Positions 17,836 to 26,565 of a DNA stretch of 58,549 nt are shown in pieces (the first letter of the stretch is position 1; every line of letters starts with the position of its first letter). The stretch comes from Streptomyces sp. NRRL F-6131 (GTDB lineage: Bacteria; Actinomycetota; Actinomycetes; Streptomycetales; Streptomycetaceae), in contig JOHN01000049.1 of the NCBI GenBank assembly GCA_000719695.1, positions 1 to 58,549 on the forward strand. The letters run 5' to 3'. A model generated the notes under the pieces. That model was not told the DNA's origin. It saw only the letters and a program-made list of their open reading frames with translations, and did no database searches. The translations under genes were made by a program, and so were the position numbers.

Positions 17836-19152
17836 GTGGGCACTCACGAACCCGACCCGTACGATGTGGTGGGAATAGGATTCGGCCCTTCGAACCTTTC
17901 GCTCGCTGTCGCCCTGGAAGAGCAACAGGCGAGCCCGTCGAGCCGGATCGAAGCCACCTTCTTCGAGCGGCAGGCCGAGTTCGGCTGGCACCGGAACATG
18001 CTGCTGCCGGGTGCGACCATGCAGATTTCCTTCCTCAAGGATCTGGCAACCTTCCGCAATCCGGCGTCCCGGTTCACCTTCATCACCTATCTGCACGAGG
18101 CGGGCCGGCTGGCTCAGTTCGTCAACAACCAGGACTTCTTCCCGACCCGCCAGGAGTTCCACCAGTACCTGGAGTGGGCTGCGGCGAGGATCGACTACGA
18201 CGTCTCCTTCGGCTCCGAGGTCACGACGGTCCGGCTGCCCGAGTCGGCCGGCTCCGGGGAGCCCGAGCACCTGGAGATCGAGGTCGGCACGCCGTCCGGA
18301 CGCAAGCTCGTCCGCACCCGCAACGTGGTCATCTCGACCGGGCTGGTCCCTCGCATGCCCGAGGGCGTCGAGCGCGGCGACCGCGTCTGGCACAGCTCGG
18401 AGTTCCTGACCCGCTTCGCCGCGCTGAACCCCGCCGATCTGAAGAACGTGGCCGTGGTCGGTGCCGGCCAGAGCGCGGCCGAGATCGCCGGGTTCCTGCA
18501 CGACGCGCTCCCGCACGCCCAGGTGTCCGCCGTCGTGCCGTCGTACGGCTACTCCATCGCGGACGACACCCCGTTCGCCAACCAGGTCTTCGACCCCGCC
18601 GCCGTCGACGACTACCACTTCGGCACCGCCCAGGCCAAGGACGCCTTCTGGCGCTACCACAAGAACACCAACTACTCGGTCGTCGACGACGAGGTCATCC
18701 GGGACCTCTTCCGGCGCTCCTACGAGGAGGAGGTCCGCGGCGCCAAGCGGCTGCACCTCCTCAACCTGACCAGGGTCGCCTCGGTCGACCGGGCCGGGGA
18801 CGCCGTCAAGGTCACCCTCGATTCGCTGCTCGACGCGGAACGCCGGGAGGTCACCTTCGACGCGCTGGTCTTCGCCACCGGCTACGACACCATGGAGCCG
18901 ACCACCCTGCTCGGCGACCTGAACCGCTACTGCCTGCGGGACGAAGCGGGCCGGCTCGTGGTGGAACGCGACTACCGGATCGCCACCACGCCCGAACTCC
19001 CCTTCGGCATCTACCTCCAGGGCGGCACCGAGCACAGCCACGGCCTGACCTCGTCCCTGCTGTCGAACCTCGCCGTCCGCAGCGGCGAGATCGCCGATTC
19101 GATCGTGTACCGGCGGAGCCAGCGGGAGCTGGGCACCCTCACGGTGGGCTGA
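17836..19152 (+). CDS. ktzI: L-ornithine N5-monooxygenase (KtzI-like)
   Basis: A 438-residue flavin-dependent N-hydroxylating monooxygenase. The FAD site is GIGFGPSNLSL (13-23); MLLPGATMQISFLKDLATFR follows, as expected for ornithine hydroxylases. The NADPH site is VVGAGQSAAEIAGFL (about 210-225), and the ATGY motif appears in FATGYDTMEPT near 352. Family members use FAD, NADPH and oxygen to make N5-hydroxyornithine, for siderophores or, as with KtzI, for piperazate. No siderophore synthetase or uptake gene is nearby, while a KtzT-like piperazate synthase is divergent from it, so the piperazate route is favoured. The start is GTG, with GAGGGAG upstream. The arginine-hydrolase gene follows after 70 bases and may be co-transcribed. 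Confidence 0.9.
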   Translation: MGTHEPDPYDVVGIGFGPSNLSLAVALEEQQASPSSRIEATFFERQAEFGWHRNMLLPGATMQISFLKDLATFRNPASRFTFITYLHEAGRLAQFVNNQDFFPTRQEFHQYLEWAAARIDYDVSFGSEVTTVRLPESAGSGEPEHLEIEVGTPSGRKLVRTRNVVISTGLVPRMPEGVERGDRVWHSSEFLTRFAALNPADLKNVAVVGAGQSAAEIAGFLHDALPHAQVSAVVPSYGYSIADDTPFANQVFDPAAVDDYHFGTAQAKDAFWRYHKNTNYSVVDDEVIRDLFRRSYEEEVRGAKRLHLLNLTRVASVDRAGDAVKVTLDSLLDAERREVTFDALVFATGYDTMEPTTLLGDLNRYCLRDEAGRLVVERDYRIATTPELPFGIYLQGGTEHSHGLTSSLLSNLAVRSGEIADSIVYRRSQRELGTLTVG

Positions 19153-19222
19153 TCCTCCTCTCCTCCTCCGGAACCGGTGAAGACATGCTCGCCGGACCCT
19201 CAGACGACCCCAACCGAAGGGA

Positions 19223-20071
19223 ATGAAGGTGCCGCACACCCAGTCGGAGCAGACGACGCTCGGACACCGCACGGCCTCGCCTCGCCGCTACCTGATGTGT
19301 CGCCCCATGTACTTCGACGTCACCTACTCGATCAATCCGTGGATGGACCCGGACCGCCCGACGTCGACCGACAACGGACTGGCCCAGTGGAAGGGGCTGT
19401 TCGACACCTTCGTCGAGCTGGGCCACGACATCCAGCTCATCGAGCCCGTACCGGGACTCCCCGACATGGTCTTCGCCGCGAACGGCGCCATCGTCATCGA
19501 CGGCAAGGTGCTCGTGGCACGCTTCCGGCACGACCAGCGCAAGGACGAGTCCGCGGCCTACCTGGAGTGGTTCGGGCGCGGCGACTGGTCCGCGGTCCAG
19601 CAGGCGGAGTACATCAACGAGGGCGAGGGCGACTTCCTCTGGACCGGCCGGGAGATCCTGGCCGGCACCGGGTTCCGCTCCGACCCGCGGGCCCACGACG
19701 AGGTGCGGGAGTTCTTCGGCCGCCCCGTGATCGGCCTCACCCTCGTCGACCCGCGGTTCTACCACCTGGACACGGCGCTGTCGGTGCTCGGCGACGGGGA
19801 GATCATGTACAACCCCGCGGCCTTCTCCCCGGAGAGCCGGGCCGTCCTGGCCGAGCGCTTCCCCGCGGCGATCCTCGCCGACCCGGCCGACGCCGCCGTG
19901 TTCGGCCTCAACGCGCTGTCGGACGGCCACAACGTCGTCCTGCCCCGGGCCGCCACCGGCCTCGCGGCCCAGCTGCGCGAGCGCGGCTACAACCCGATCG
20001 GCGCCGACCTGACCGAGCTGCTGAAGGCCGGCGGCAGCGTCAAGTGCTGCACGCTCGAACTGCGCGGCTGA
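19223..20071 (+). CDS. Dimethylargininase / arginine dihydrolase-like enzyme
   Basis: A 282-residue member of the guanidine-modifying enzyme superfamily. Catalytic features visible are DMVFAANG (81-88), the GDFL segment near 136, the histidine in FYHLDTALSVL (His181), and the C-terminal cysteine in GGSVKCCT (Cys275 or Cys276). An early FDVTYSINPWM segment (31-41) resembles the cyanobacterial ArgZ/AgrE arginine dihydrolase group, which converts arginine to ornithine, carbon dioxide and ammonia. Dimethylarginine or arginine deiminase activity (to citrulline) is the alternative. Placed after an ornithine hydroxylase and just before the cluster's terminator, it may supply ornithine for piperazate. 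The start ATG has GAAGGGA upstream. Confidence 0.8.
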   Translation: MKVPHTQSEQTTLGHRTASPRRYLMCRPMYFDVTYSINPWMDPDRPTSTDNGLAQWKGLFDTFVELGHDIQLIEPVPGLPDMVFAANGAIVIDGKVLVARFRHDQRKDESAAYLEWFGRGDWSAVQQAEYINEGEGDFLWTGREILAGTGFRSDPRAHDEVREFFGRPVIGLTLVDPRFYHLDTALSVLGDGEIMYNPAAFSPESRAVLAERFPAAILADPADAAVFGLNALSDGHNVVLPRAATGLAAQLRERGYNPIGADLTELLKAGGSVKCCTLELRG

Positions 20072-20091
20072 GCCGCGAGCCCTGACAGCCA

Positions 20092-20137
20092 CCCGGAGTC
20101 CGGTTCCACGTCGAGCGACGTGGAACCGGACTCCGGG
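20092..20137 (+). terminator. Strong terminator closing the biosynthetic cluster
   Basis: A perfect 21-bp stem (20092-20112 with 20117-20137) around a GAGC tetraloop, 21 bases after the stop of the arginine-hydrolase gene. It is one of the two longest hairpins in the window, and everything after it for the next kilobase is gene debris, so it marks the right end of the cluster. Confidence 0.85.
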
Positions 20138-20146
20138 CGTTCCCGC

Positions 20147-20293
20147 TCAGCGCTCCCGGCCGCGGGCCTTCAGAGCGGTCACGGGGAGGGTGGGCGCGGC
20201 CGACCGGTACCCGTCGTAGCCGTGGACCTCGCCGAAGCGGATGCCCCGCTCCCAGTCGGCGCGGGCTCGGGCGATCTCCTCTCCCGTGCGGCG
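20147..20293 (-). pseudogene. Remnant of a pirin family protein (C-terminal end only)
   Basis: On the minus strand an open frame of about 48 codons reads [20 protein letters not shown], then [16 protein letters not shown] and LKARGRER before the stop. This is the kind of tail seen in actinomycete pirin proteins, where EEI-ARADWE is followed by a GYDG turn and an LKPRGR-like end. The rest of the gene, including the cupin metal site, is absent; the next sequence upstream belongs to another broken gene on the opposite strand. The identification rests on a short tail. Confidence 0.5.
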
Positions 20294-20340
20294 ATGACGT
20301 CCGGTGCGCGGTACTGGGCGGGTGCCCGCTCCGGACGGCG

Positions 20341-20682
20341 AGCACCTGGGGCGGCCACCGTGAGATCGCGGCGAACGGGTTCTCCTGGGGCGCCTTCGTC
20401 GGCCCGTACCTGGCGTCGCTCACCTGCGGGTACCTCGTCGGCCGGGACCATCTGGAGATCGCCGTCGCGACCGATCCCGCCTTCCGCCGACTCGACCTGG
20501 CGCTGGCGTGCGTCCGGTCCGCCACCACCGTCGCTCGCGCTCGCGGCCTCACGCCGACGTGGTGCGCCCCGGAGAGCAACCTCGCCGGCCGGGCCCTCGC
20601 GGAGTCGGCGGGCTTCCGCGCGGTCGGGCGCGCGGTCGGGCGCGCGGTCGTGTACTGGGCGGGCCCGGCCAGGTCATGGTGA
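20341..20682 (+). pseudogene. Remnant of a GNAT acetyltransferase (C-terminal half)
   Basis: An open frame without a credible start codon encodes [20 protein letters not shown], then [40 protein letters not shown] and [12 protein letters not shown]. This follows the FR47-like GNAT pattern: a beta strand ending in EI-V-T-P, the acetyl-CoA loop (here [10 protein letters not shown] in place of FRGRGLA, so the glycines are lost), and the [15 protein letters not shown] end. A 12-base tandem repeat (GCGCGGTCGGGC) near 20625-20650 adds an extra VGRA copy. The N-terminal half is missing, and the decayed coenzyme loop suggests a dead gene. Confidence 0.55.
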
Positions 20683-20881
20683 TCGCCCCGCCACCTCCCT
20701 GCCGACAGGGCGTCGGGTCGCCGCGTCAGGGTCGTGTCAAGGACACCGTGCCGCACGCCAAGCGGGCGTCAAGACGCGCCTGTCGTGCGGAGGTCCGGTG
20801 CTTCGCTGTGCGGCGTCCCTCGTCCCCGTCGATGGCCGCTCCGCTCTCCCCGGGGCTGCTCCGGAAGGTCCCAGAACACCG

Positions 20882-23097
20882 ATGCGCCGCTCGGCCCTCA
20901 CCCCACCGGACACCACCACCGACCAGGCAGGGCCCCGGCCCGACCGGCCCGACTGGTTCCGCCGCCCGAAGGGACCCGGCGCGGAGCCGGCACCCCCGCA
21001 CCAGCACCCGAGCCACCGCCCCGGCCCGTCCCGGCCAGGACGCCGCGGGCTGATCACCGCCCGCCAGCTCCGGGAGGCCCTTCCCGCCGCACTGCGCAAG
21101 CTGCACCCGCGCACCATGGCGAAGAACCCCGTGATGCTGGTGGTCGAGACCGGATCCGCCCTCACCACCCTCACCGCCGTCCTCCACCCGGGCGCCTTCG
21201 CCTGGACGATCAGCTTCTGGCTCTGGCTCACCGTGCTGTTCGCCAACCTCGCCGAGGCCGTCGCCGAGAGCCGGGGCAAGGCCCAGGCCGACTCGCTGCG
21301 CCGGGCGCAGAGCAGTATCACCGCCCGCCGACTCCTGCACTGGCGGGTCGGCACCCGCGACCACCGCCACGAGAGCATCCCCGCGGAGGAGTTGCTGCTG
21401 CACGACATCGTGCTCGTGCCCGCCGGCGAGACGGTCCCGCGCGACGGCGAGGTGGTCGAGGGCGTCGCGACCGTGGACGAGTCGGCCATCACGGGCGAGT
21501 CCGCGCCGGTGATCCGCGAGTCCGGCGGCGACCGCACCGCCGTCACCGGCGGCACCCGGGTGCTGTCCGACCACCTCGTCGTGCGGATCACCTCCCGGCC
21601 CGGTCAGAGCTTCATCGACCGGATGATCGTCCTCGTCGAGGGCGCGAACCGGCAGAAGACACCGAACGAGATCGCCCTCAACATCCTGCTCGCCTCGCTC
21701 ACCGTCGTCTTCGTCCTGTCCGTCGTCTCGCTCCAGCCAATGGCCATCTACGCCGGGTCGCCGCAGACGACCGTCGTCCTGGTGGCACTGATGGTCGCCC
21801 TCATCCCGACCACCATCGGCGCGCTGCTCTCCGCGATCGGCATCGCCGGCATGGACCGGCTGGTCCAACGCAACGTCATCGCCCTGTCCGGCCGGGCGGT
21901 GGAGGCGGCCGGCGACGTGGACGTCCTGATGCTCGACAAGACCGGAACCATCACCCACGGCAACCGCCGCGCCACCGCCCTGCACCCCTCCCCGGCGCCA
22001 CCGCCGAACAGCTCGCCGAGGCCGCCCAGCTCGCCTCGCTCACCGACGCGACGCCCGAGGGCCGCTCCGTCGTCGAACTGACGAACCGCCAGTACTGGGT
22101 TCCGCCGCGCGCCGAGGGCGAACTCGGCGCGCGGACCGACGTCCCGTTCGCCGCGCAGACCCGGATGAGCGGCGTCGACCTCGCCTGGCCCGACGGCGCC
22201 ACGTGCCTGATCCGCAAGGGCGCGGCGACCGCCGTCGCCCACTGGGTGGTGCGCTTCGGCGGGCACCTGCCGATGGAGGCCAAGCCCCTGGTCGACCGGA
22301 TCGCCGAGGCGGGCGGCACCCCGCTGCTCGTCGCCGTCCACGACCGGCACGGCGCACGGGCACTCGGCGTGATCGAACTCAAGGACGTGGTCAAGGAGGG
22401 CATCGCCGAACGGTTCGCCGAACTGCGCCGGATGGGCATCCGCACCGTCATGGTCACCGGCGACAACCCGCTCACCGCCCGGGCGATCGCGCGGGAGGCC
22501 GGAGTCGACGACTACCTCGCCGAGGCCACCCCCGAGGACAAACTCGCCCACCTGAAGAAGGAGCAGGCCGCCGGGAACATGGTCGCGATGACGGGCGACG
22601 GCACCAACGACGCCCCCGCCCTCGCCCAGGCCGACGTCGGCGTCGCCATGAACACCGGCACCCCGGCCGCCAAGGAGGCCGGCAACATGGTCGACCTCGA
22701 CTCCAACCCCACCAAGCTGATCGAGATCATCCGGGTCGGCAAGCAGTTGCTCATCACCCGCGGCGCGCTGACCACCTTCTCGATCACCAACGACGTCGCC
22801 AAGTTCTTCGCGATCATCCCCGCGATGTTCGCCGGCACCTACCCTGGCCTGCGGCACCTCAACATCATGGGCCTGCACAGCCCACAGTCCGCGATCACCT
22901 CGGCGATCATCTTCAACGCGCTGATCATCGTCGCCCTGATCCCGCTCGCCCTGCGCGGCGTTCGCTACCAGCCCGCCGACGCCACCGACCTCCTCCGCCG
23001 CAACCTGCGCGTCTACGGCCTCGGCGGCCTGATCCTGCCCTTCCTCGGAATCAAGGCCATCGACCTGCTCGTCCAGTTCGTCCCCGGGCTGGACTGA
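20882..23097 (+). pseudogene. kdpB: kdpB, potassium-transporting P-type ATPase B chain, frameshifted and orphan
   Basis: Both halves of KdpB are recognisable but lie in different frames. The first (frame 2) has [19 protein letters not shown] start segments, [33 protein letters not shown] transmembrane region and the phosphorylation motif [10 protein letters not shown]. The second (frame 1) has the KGA nucleotide site, [29 protein letters not shown] and the C-terminal helices. The switch is in the C-run at 21990-21993: one more C restores a continuous reading ([16 protein letters not shown]). This could be a sequencing error or a true mutation. KdpB works only with KdpA, KdpC and KdpF, and none is encoded here; the sequence on both sides is unrelated. 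A decayed KdpD-like kinase lies 780 bases downstream, so the locus looks like a kdp operon in ruin. Confidence 0.88.
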
Positions 23098-23312
23098 GGT
23101 CATCGCCCGGCGCCCCCGGCCGGGGCTCGACCGGGTACCGGGCCGCGGGGCCGGGCAACCCCGTCATGGATACGTCAGGAATGCGCTTCCCACCGTCATG
23201 GTGCCGTCAGCGGCCGGCCCGGGAACGCCCCCGGAGGCGTTCCATGGACGCAGGCTCCCTGGACGCAGCGAACCACCGGGTGTCACGCGATTCGAGGCGG
23301 AGGCGAACAGTC

Positions 23313-23849
23313 ATGACCGGCACCAGCAGAGTGATCGTCGGACTCAACGGCTCCCTGGGCAGCCTCGCGGCGCTCTACCGCGCCGTGGCCGAGGCGGCGC
23401 GGCGGGAGGCGGTCCTCGTGCCCGTCGCCGCCTGGTCGCCCGCGGACGGCGACCGGCGGGGACCGCGTCCGCTGTCCGAACTGGAACACGCCGCCCTCAG
23501 GCGCATCGACACTGCCTTCGAGCAGGCCTTCGGCAGCTACCCGGCCGACGTCGTCATCCACCCGCTGGCGGTCCGGGGCCACGCCGGGGCCGCCCTGGTC
23601 TCCGCCGTCACCGGCCCGGACGACCGGCTGGTGCTCGGCACCGGTCGGCACGGCCGCCTCGACCGGCTGCTGCACGGCTCCGTCCTGGGCTACTGTCGCG
23701 CGCACGCGCCCTGCCCGGTCATGGCCGTCTCCGCGTCCGAGCTGCTGAAACGGCTGGAGTTCAGCGCCCGCATCGGAGCCCCGCTCCCCCTCGCGGTGGG
23801 ACAGCACAGCGCCGGGCACCCGGTTCCGCGGGCCGTGGACGTGCACTGA
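23313..23849 (+). CDS. Universal stress protein family protein
   Basis: A 178-residue cytoplasmic protein with one UspA domain: RVIVGLNGSLGSLAALYRAV at the N-terminus, a central HPLAVRGHAGAALVSAVTGP region, and the ATP-binding stretch GTGRHGRLDRLLHGSVLGYC (G-x2-G-x9-GS type) near 110-130, ending in CPVMAVSASE. Residues after 145 form a short tail. It lies between the broken kdpB and the kdpD remnant. In actinomycetes Usp genes often accompany kdp genes, so it is likely a survivor of that locus. The exact role is unknown. Confidence 0.85.
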   Translation: MTGTSRVIVGLNGSLGSLAALYRAVAEAARREAVLVPVAAWSPADGDRRGPRPLSELEHAALRRIDTAFEQAFGSYPADVVIHPLAVRGHAGAALVSAVTGPDDRLVLGTGRHGRLDRLLHGSVLGYCRAHAPCPVMAVSASELLKRLEFSARIGAPLPLAVGQHSAGHPVPRAVDVH

Positions 23850-23878
23850 CCGTCGCCCGACCGCCCGGCCGTGGTCGA

Positions 23879-24193
23879 CTACGCGGCACGACCGAGAGCG
23901 ATCACGAAGGACGTCCCACCTCCTGAAGCCTCGTCCACGGTCAGCTCACCGTTCATCGCCTCGACGAACCCCTCGGCGATTGCCGGCGCCACTCCGGCCG
24001 CGCCACCGGTCCGCCCGACGACCCCGAGCCGGTTAGCTGCCGCACCGGCCGGGCCGTGCCCGGCCGCGAGTTCGGCGGCCGAACGGCGAACGGCCGCCAG
24101 CGGATCACGCAGGTCCTGACTCACAGCCTCCAGCAGCACCGCGTGCAGGGTCTCGGCGTCCGCCAGGTCGTCGGTCGCCGAGGCATGGGCTTG
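23879..24193 (-). pseudogene. Decayed KdpD-like sensor kinase (C-terminal pieces)
   Basis: Minus-strand open frame of about 104 codons. It reads ETLHAVLLEAVSQDLRDPLA, which matches the dimerisation and phospho-acceptor box (SHDLRTPLA) but with Gln in place of the essential His. It then jumps to APAIAEGFVEAMNGELTV and GGGTSFVIAL, the end of the ATPase domain. The sensor region and most of the kinase core are missing, and there is no credible start. GFVEAM-GELTV and the closing strand are KdpD-like, and kdpB lies nearby. Confidence 0.6.
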
Positions 24194-24352
24194 GTCGGCC
24201 GCCCCGGACCCGGGTCGGTGCACGAAAGGGCAGACTCCCGGCCGCACCGTATGGATGCCGTCAGGAGTCACGGGAGCGCGGATTCCCGGGCCTATCGTCC
24301 TTCTCGGTCGAGACGAAAATGTCTCAGATTCGAGCAGAAAGACGATTCCGCC

Positions 24353-26335
24353 ATGAAAACCCTGTCCCGCCTGAAACGCGCGTTCGCCTGCGGAGTCACC
24401 GCCGTCGCCCTGGTCGGCGGCCTCACCTCGCAGGCCCAGGCCGCGCCGGCCGCGCCCGTGGACAAGACCTGCGGGACCCCGGCCGTGCCGGGCGGCGGCA
24501 ACTGCATGACCTCGCTGATCACCTCCGCCTTCGACATGATCAAGCTCATGCGCGGCGCCGCCAACGCGAACAAGCTGGACAACGCCGAGTTCACCCAGAG
24601 CACCGCGACGAAGCTGAGCCAGAAGTTTCCGGGGTTCAATGTCCTGGTGTTCAAGACCGTAGGCACCGACCTCTACGACACCGAGTGGTTCACGAACGAA
24701 CACAAGGCCGACATGAAGGGGGTGCTGTTCGACACCACTTACAAGCTCAACCACTTCATGGACAAGGATAAGAAGGAACCCTCGGGTTACGACAAATTCC
24801 GGATCTGGGTCTTCCAGGGCGAATCGACGTTCCGCAACCGGGGCGACGGCGGCTACATGAACTGGGCGTTCGTCGGCAACGACGGCGACAGCGTCAAGAA
24901 GGAGCCGTGGACCTGCCGGTCGGGCACCGCGCGGCCCTACAAGTGCGACGGCGACGTGCGCACCCTGCACTTCCCCGCCCGCTCCGGCTACGGCGCCAGG
25001 ACCGGCAGTCTGACCCCCGACAGCGCCCCCGGCAACCACGCCTGCCTGGACGTCAGCGGCAACGGCAGCGCCAACGGCACCCCCGTGCAGATGTGGGAGT
25101 GCAACGGCGGCGACGCCCAGAGGTGGACCTACAACGGCTACAAGCTCCGGGCCGCCAACGGCAAGTGCCTCGACCTGGCGGACAACAGGGCCGCCAACGG
25201 GAACAAGCTCCAGATCTGGGACTGCCTGGAGATCCCCGGCCAGCGCTGGCACATGTCGCCCAGCGGCGGCCTGCGCCACCTCACGGACCTGGACGACCGG
25301 TCCAAGGACGTCTGCGTCGACGACTACAGCGGCCGCACCGCCAACGGCAGCTCCGTGGTGGCCTGGGCCTGTGGCTCCGACAGCAACCGCGACGCGCCCA
25401 ACCAGAACTGGGCCTGGGGCGGCACTCCGCCGACCACCAACCCGACCAACCCGACCAACCCCACCACGCCCGGTAACGGCGCCGACGTGTACCTGAAGCT
25501 CGACAACGGCCTGGGTGCCCTCCCGGTCAGCGGTTCCGCCGGCGCCTCCGTCGTCCCCGGGATCCGGGGCGGCAACGAGTCCAAGTGGAAGCTCACCCCG
25601 GCGGGCGGCGGCCGCTACCGGATCACCAGTTCCTACGGCCTCGACCTCACCGAGAGCAGCGGCTACATGGCCGAGCTCCAGCCGTGGAGCAACTCCTCGA
25701 AGCAGAAGTGGGAACTCTTCGGCGTCGGCAACGGCAGGGTCCAGATCCGGATCTCCGACGACGACTGCCTCGCCCACGACTCCGACTTCAAGCAGCTCGG
25801 CGTGTGGACGTGCAAGCGCGGCTGGCAGCAGGAGTGGGTGCTCGAATCCACCTCCGGCGGCGTGATCACCCCGGGCGGCGGCGGGGGCACGCCGGTCGAC
25901 CCGAAGGACCCGAAGCCCCCGACGGGCGGCGGTGCGAGCATCCCGACCGAGCGGCCGCTGTTCCTGAAGCTCTCCAACGGGCTGGGCGCGACGGCACCCA
26001 ACGAGACCGCGAGCTGGGGAGCGCCGATCCTGGGCGGGCTCCTCGGGTACAAGGGGTCCACCTGGACGGTCAAGCGGCTCGGCGGGGACCGCTACCGGAT
26101 CGTCAACGACCTCGGGTACAACCTCACCGAGAACCCTGACACGTACGTCGCCGAACAGCAGGCCTGGGGCGACACCTCCAACCAGAAGTGGCAGTTCGTC
26201 AGCCTCGGCAACGGCAAGTACCGCATCCAGATCGACGACGACAACTGCCTCACCCACGACTCCGACCACAAGCAGCTCGGGGTGTGGACCTGCGAGGGCG
26301 GCTGGAAGCAGGAGTGGTCCCTCCAGCTCCACTGA
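24353..26335 (+). CDS. Large secreted multi-lectin protein with an unknown N-terminal domain
   Basis: A 660-residue exported protein. Residues 1-30 are a signal peptide (MKTLSRLKRAF, a hydrophobic stretch, cleavage after AQA). Residues about 35-215 form a Lys/Asp-rich domain I do not recognise. Residues about 225-365 are a ricin-type beta-trefoil with the usual CLD and Q-W repeats (CLDVSGNGSANG, CLDLADNRAANG, VCVDDYSGRTANG). An NPTNPTNPTTP linker leads to two homologous modules of about 120 residues (about 378-498 and 540-660), each starting LKL-NGLGA and ending DSD-KQLGVWTC-GW-QEW, separated by a Gly/Pro linker. It should bind carbohydrate outside the cell. No catalytic domain is evident unless it is the N-terminal part. 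The start is the only ATG placing a signal peptide directly at the front. Confidence 0.85.
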   Translation: MKTLSRLKRAFACGVTAVALVGGLTSQAQAAPAAPVDKTCGTPAVPGGGNCMTSLITSAFDMIKLMRGAANANKLDNAEFTQSTATKLSQKFPGFNVLVFKTVGTDLYDTEWFTNEHKADMKGVLFDTTYKLNHFMDKDKKEPSGYDKFRIWVFQGESTFRNRGDGGYMNWAFVGNDGDSVKKEPWTCRSGTARPYKCDGDVRTLHFPARSGYGARTGSLTPDSAPGNHACLDVSGNGSANGTPVQMWECNGGDAQRWTYNGYKLRAANGKCLDLADNRAANGNKLQIWDCLEIPGQRWHMSPSGGLRHLTDLDDRSKDVCVDDYSGRTANGSSVVAWACGSDSNRDAPNQNWAWGGTPPTTNPTNPTNPTTPGNGADVYLKLDNGLGALPVSGSAGASVVPGIRGGNESKWKLTPAGGGRYRITSSYGLDLTESSGYMAELQPWSNSSKQKWELFGVGNGRVQIRISDDDCLAHDSDFKQLGVWTCKRGWQQEWVLESTSGGVITPGGGGGTPVDPKDPKPPTGGGASIPTERPLFLKLSNGLGATAPNETASWGAPILGGLLGYKGSTWTVKRLGGDRYRIVNDLGYNLTENPDTYVAEQQAWGDTSNQKWQFVSLGNGKYRIQIDDDNCLTHDSDHKQLGVWTCEGGWKQEWSLQLH

Positions 26336-26411
26336 ACCGCCAACCCATAGGTCGTGCCCGTGCATGAGGCCGAGGACGCCCACCCCTCAGGCCGACGAGA
26401 GCCGCGCCGAA

Positions 26412-26437
26412 GGGCGCCAGCCGCACGGCTGGCGCCC
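26412..26437 (+). terminator. Terminator after the lectin gene
   Basis: A perfect 12-bp stem (GGGCGCCAGCCG with CGGCTGGCGCCC) with a two-base loop, 76 bases after the lectin stop, followed by a short T-rich stretch (CCTTTAAG). Confidence 0.7.
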
Positions 26438-26565
26438 AAGGTCCTTTAAGTACTCCAGCCTTAGATCGTGATCTCGATGGTGAGGGGCGCCAAGGAGGCA
26501 GGTGGCCAGCGTCGATCATCCGGACGGGATGGACCACGTCACCGGGGCCTCCGTTCCTTCTCGGC

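Noticed and set aside
17836..19152. Siderophore hydroxylase
   Set aside because: No NIS or NRPS siderophore synthetase, transporter or iron-box was seen nearby.
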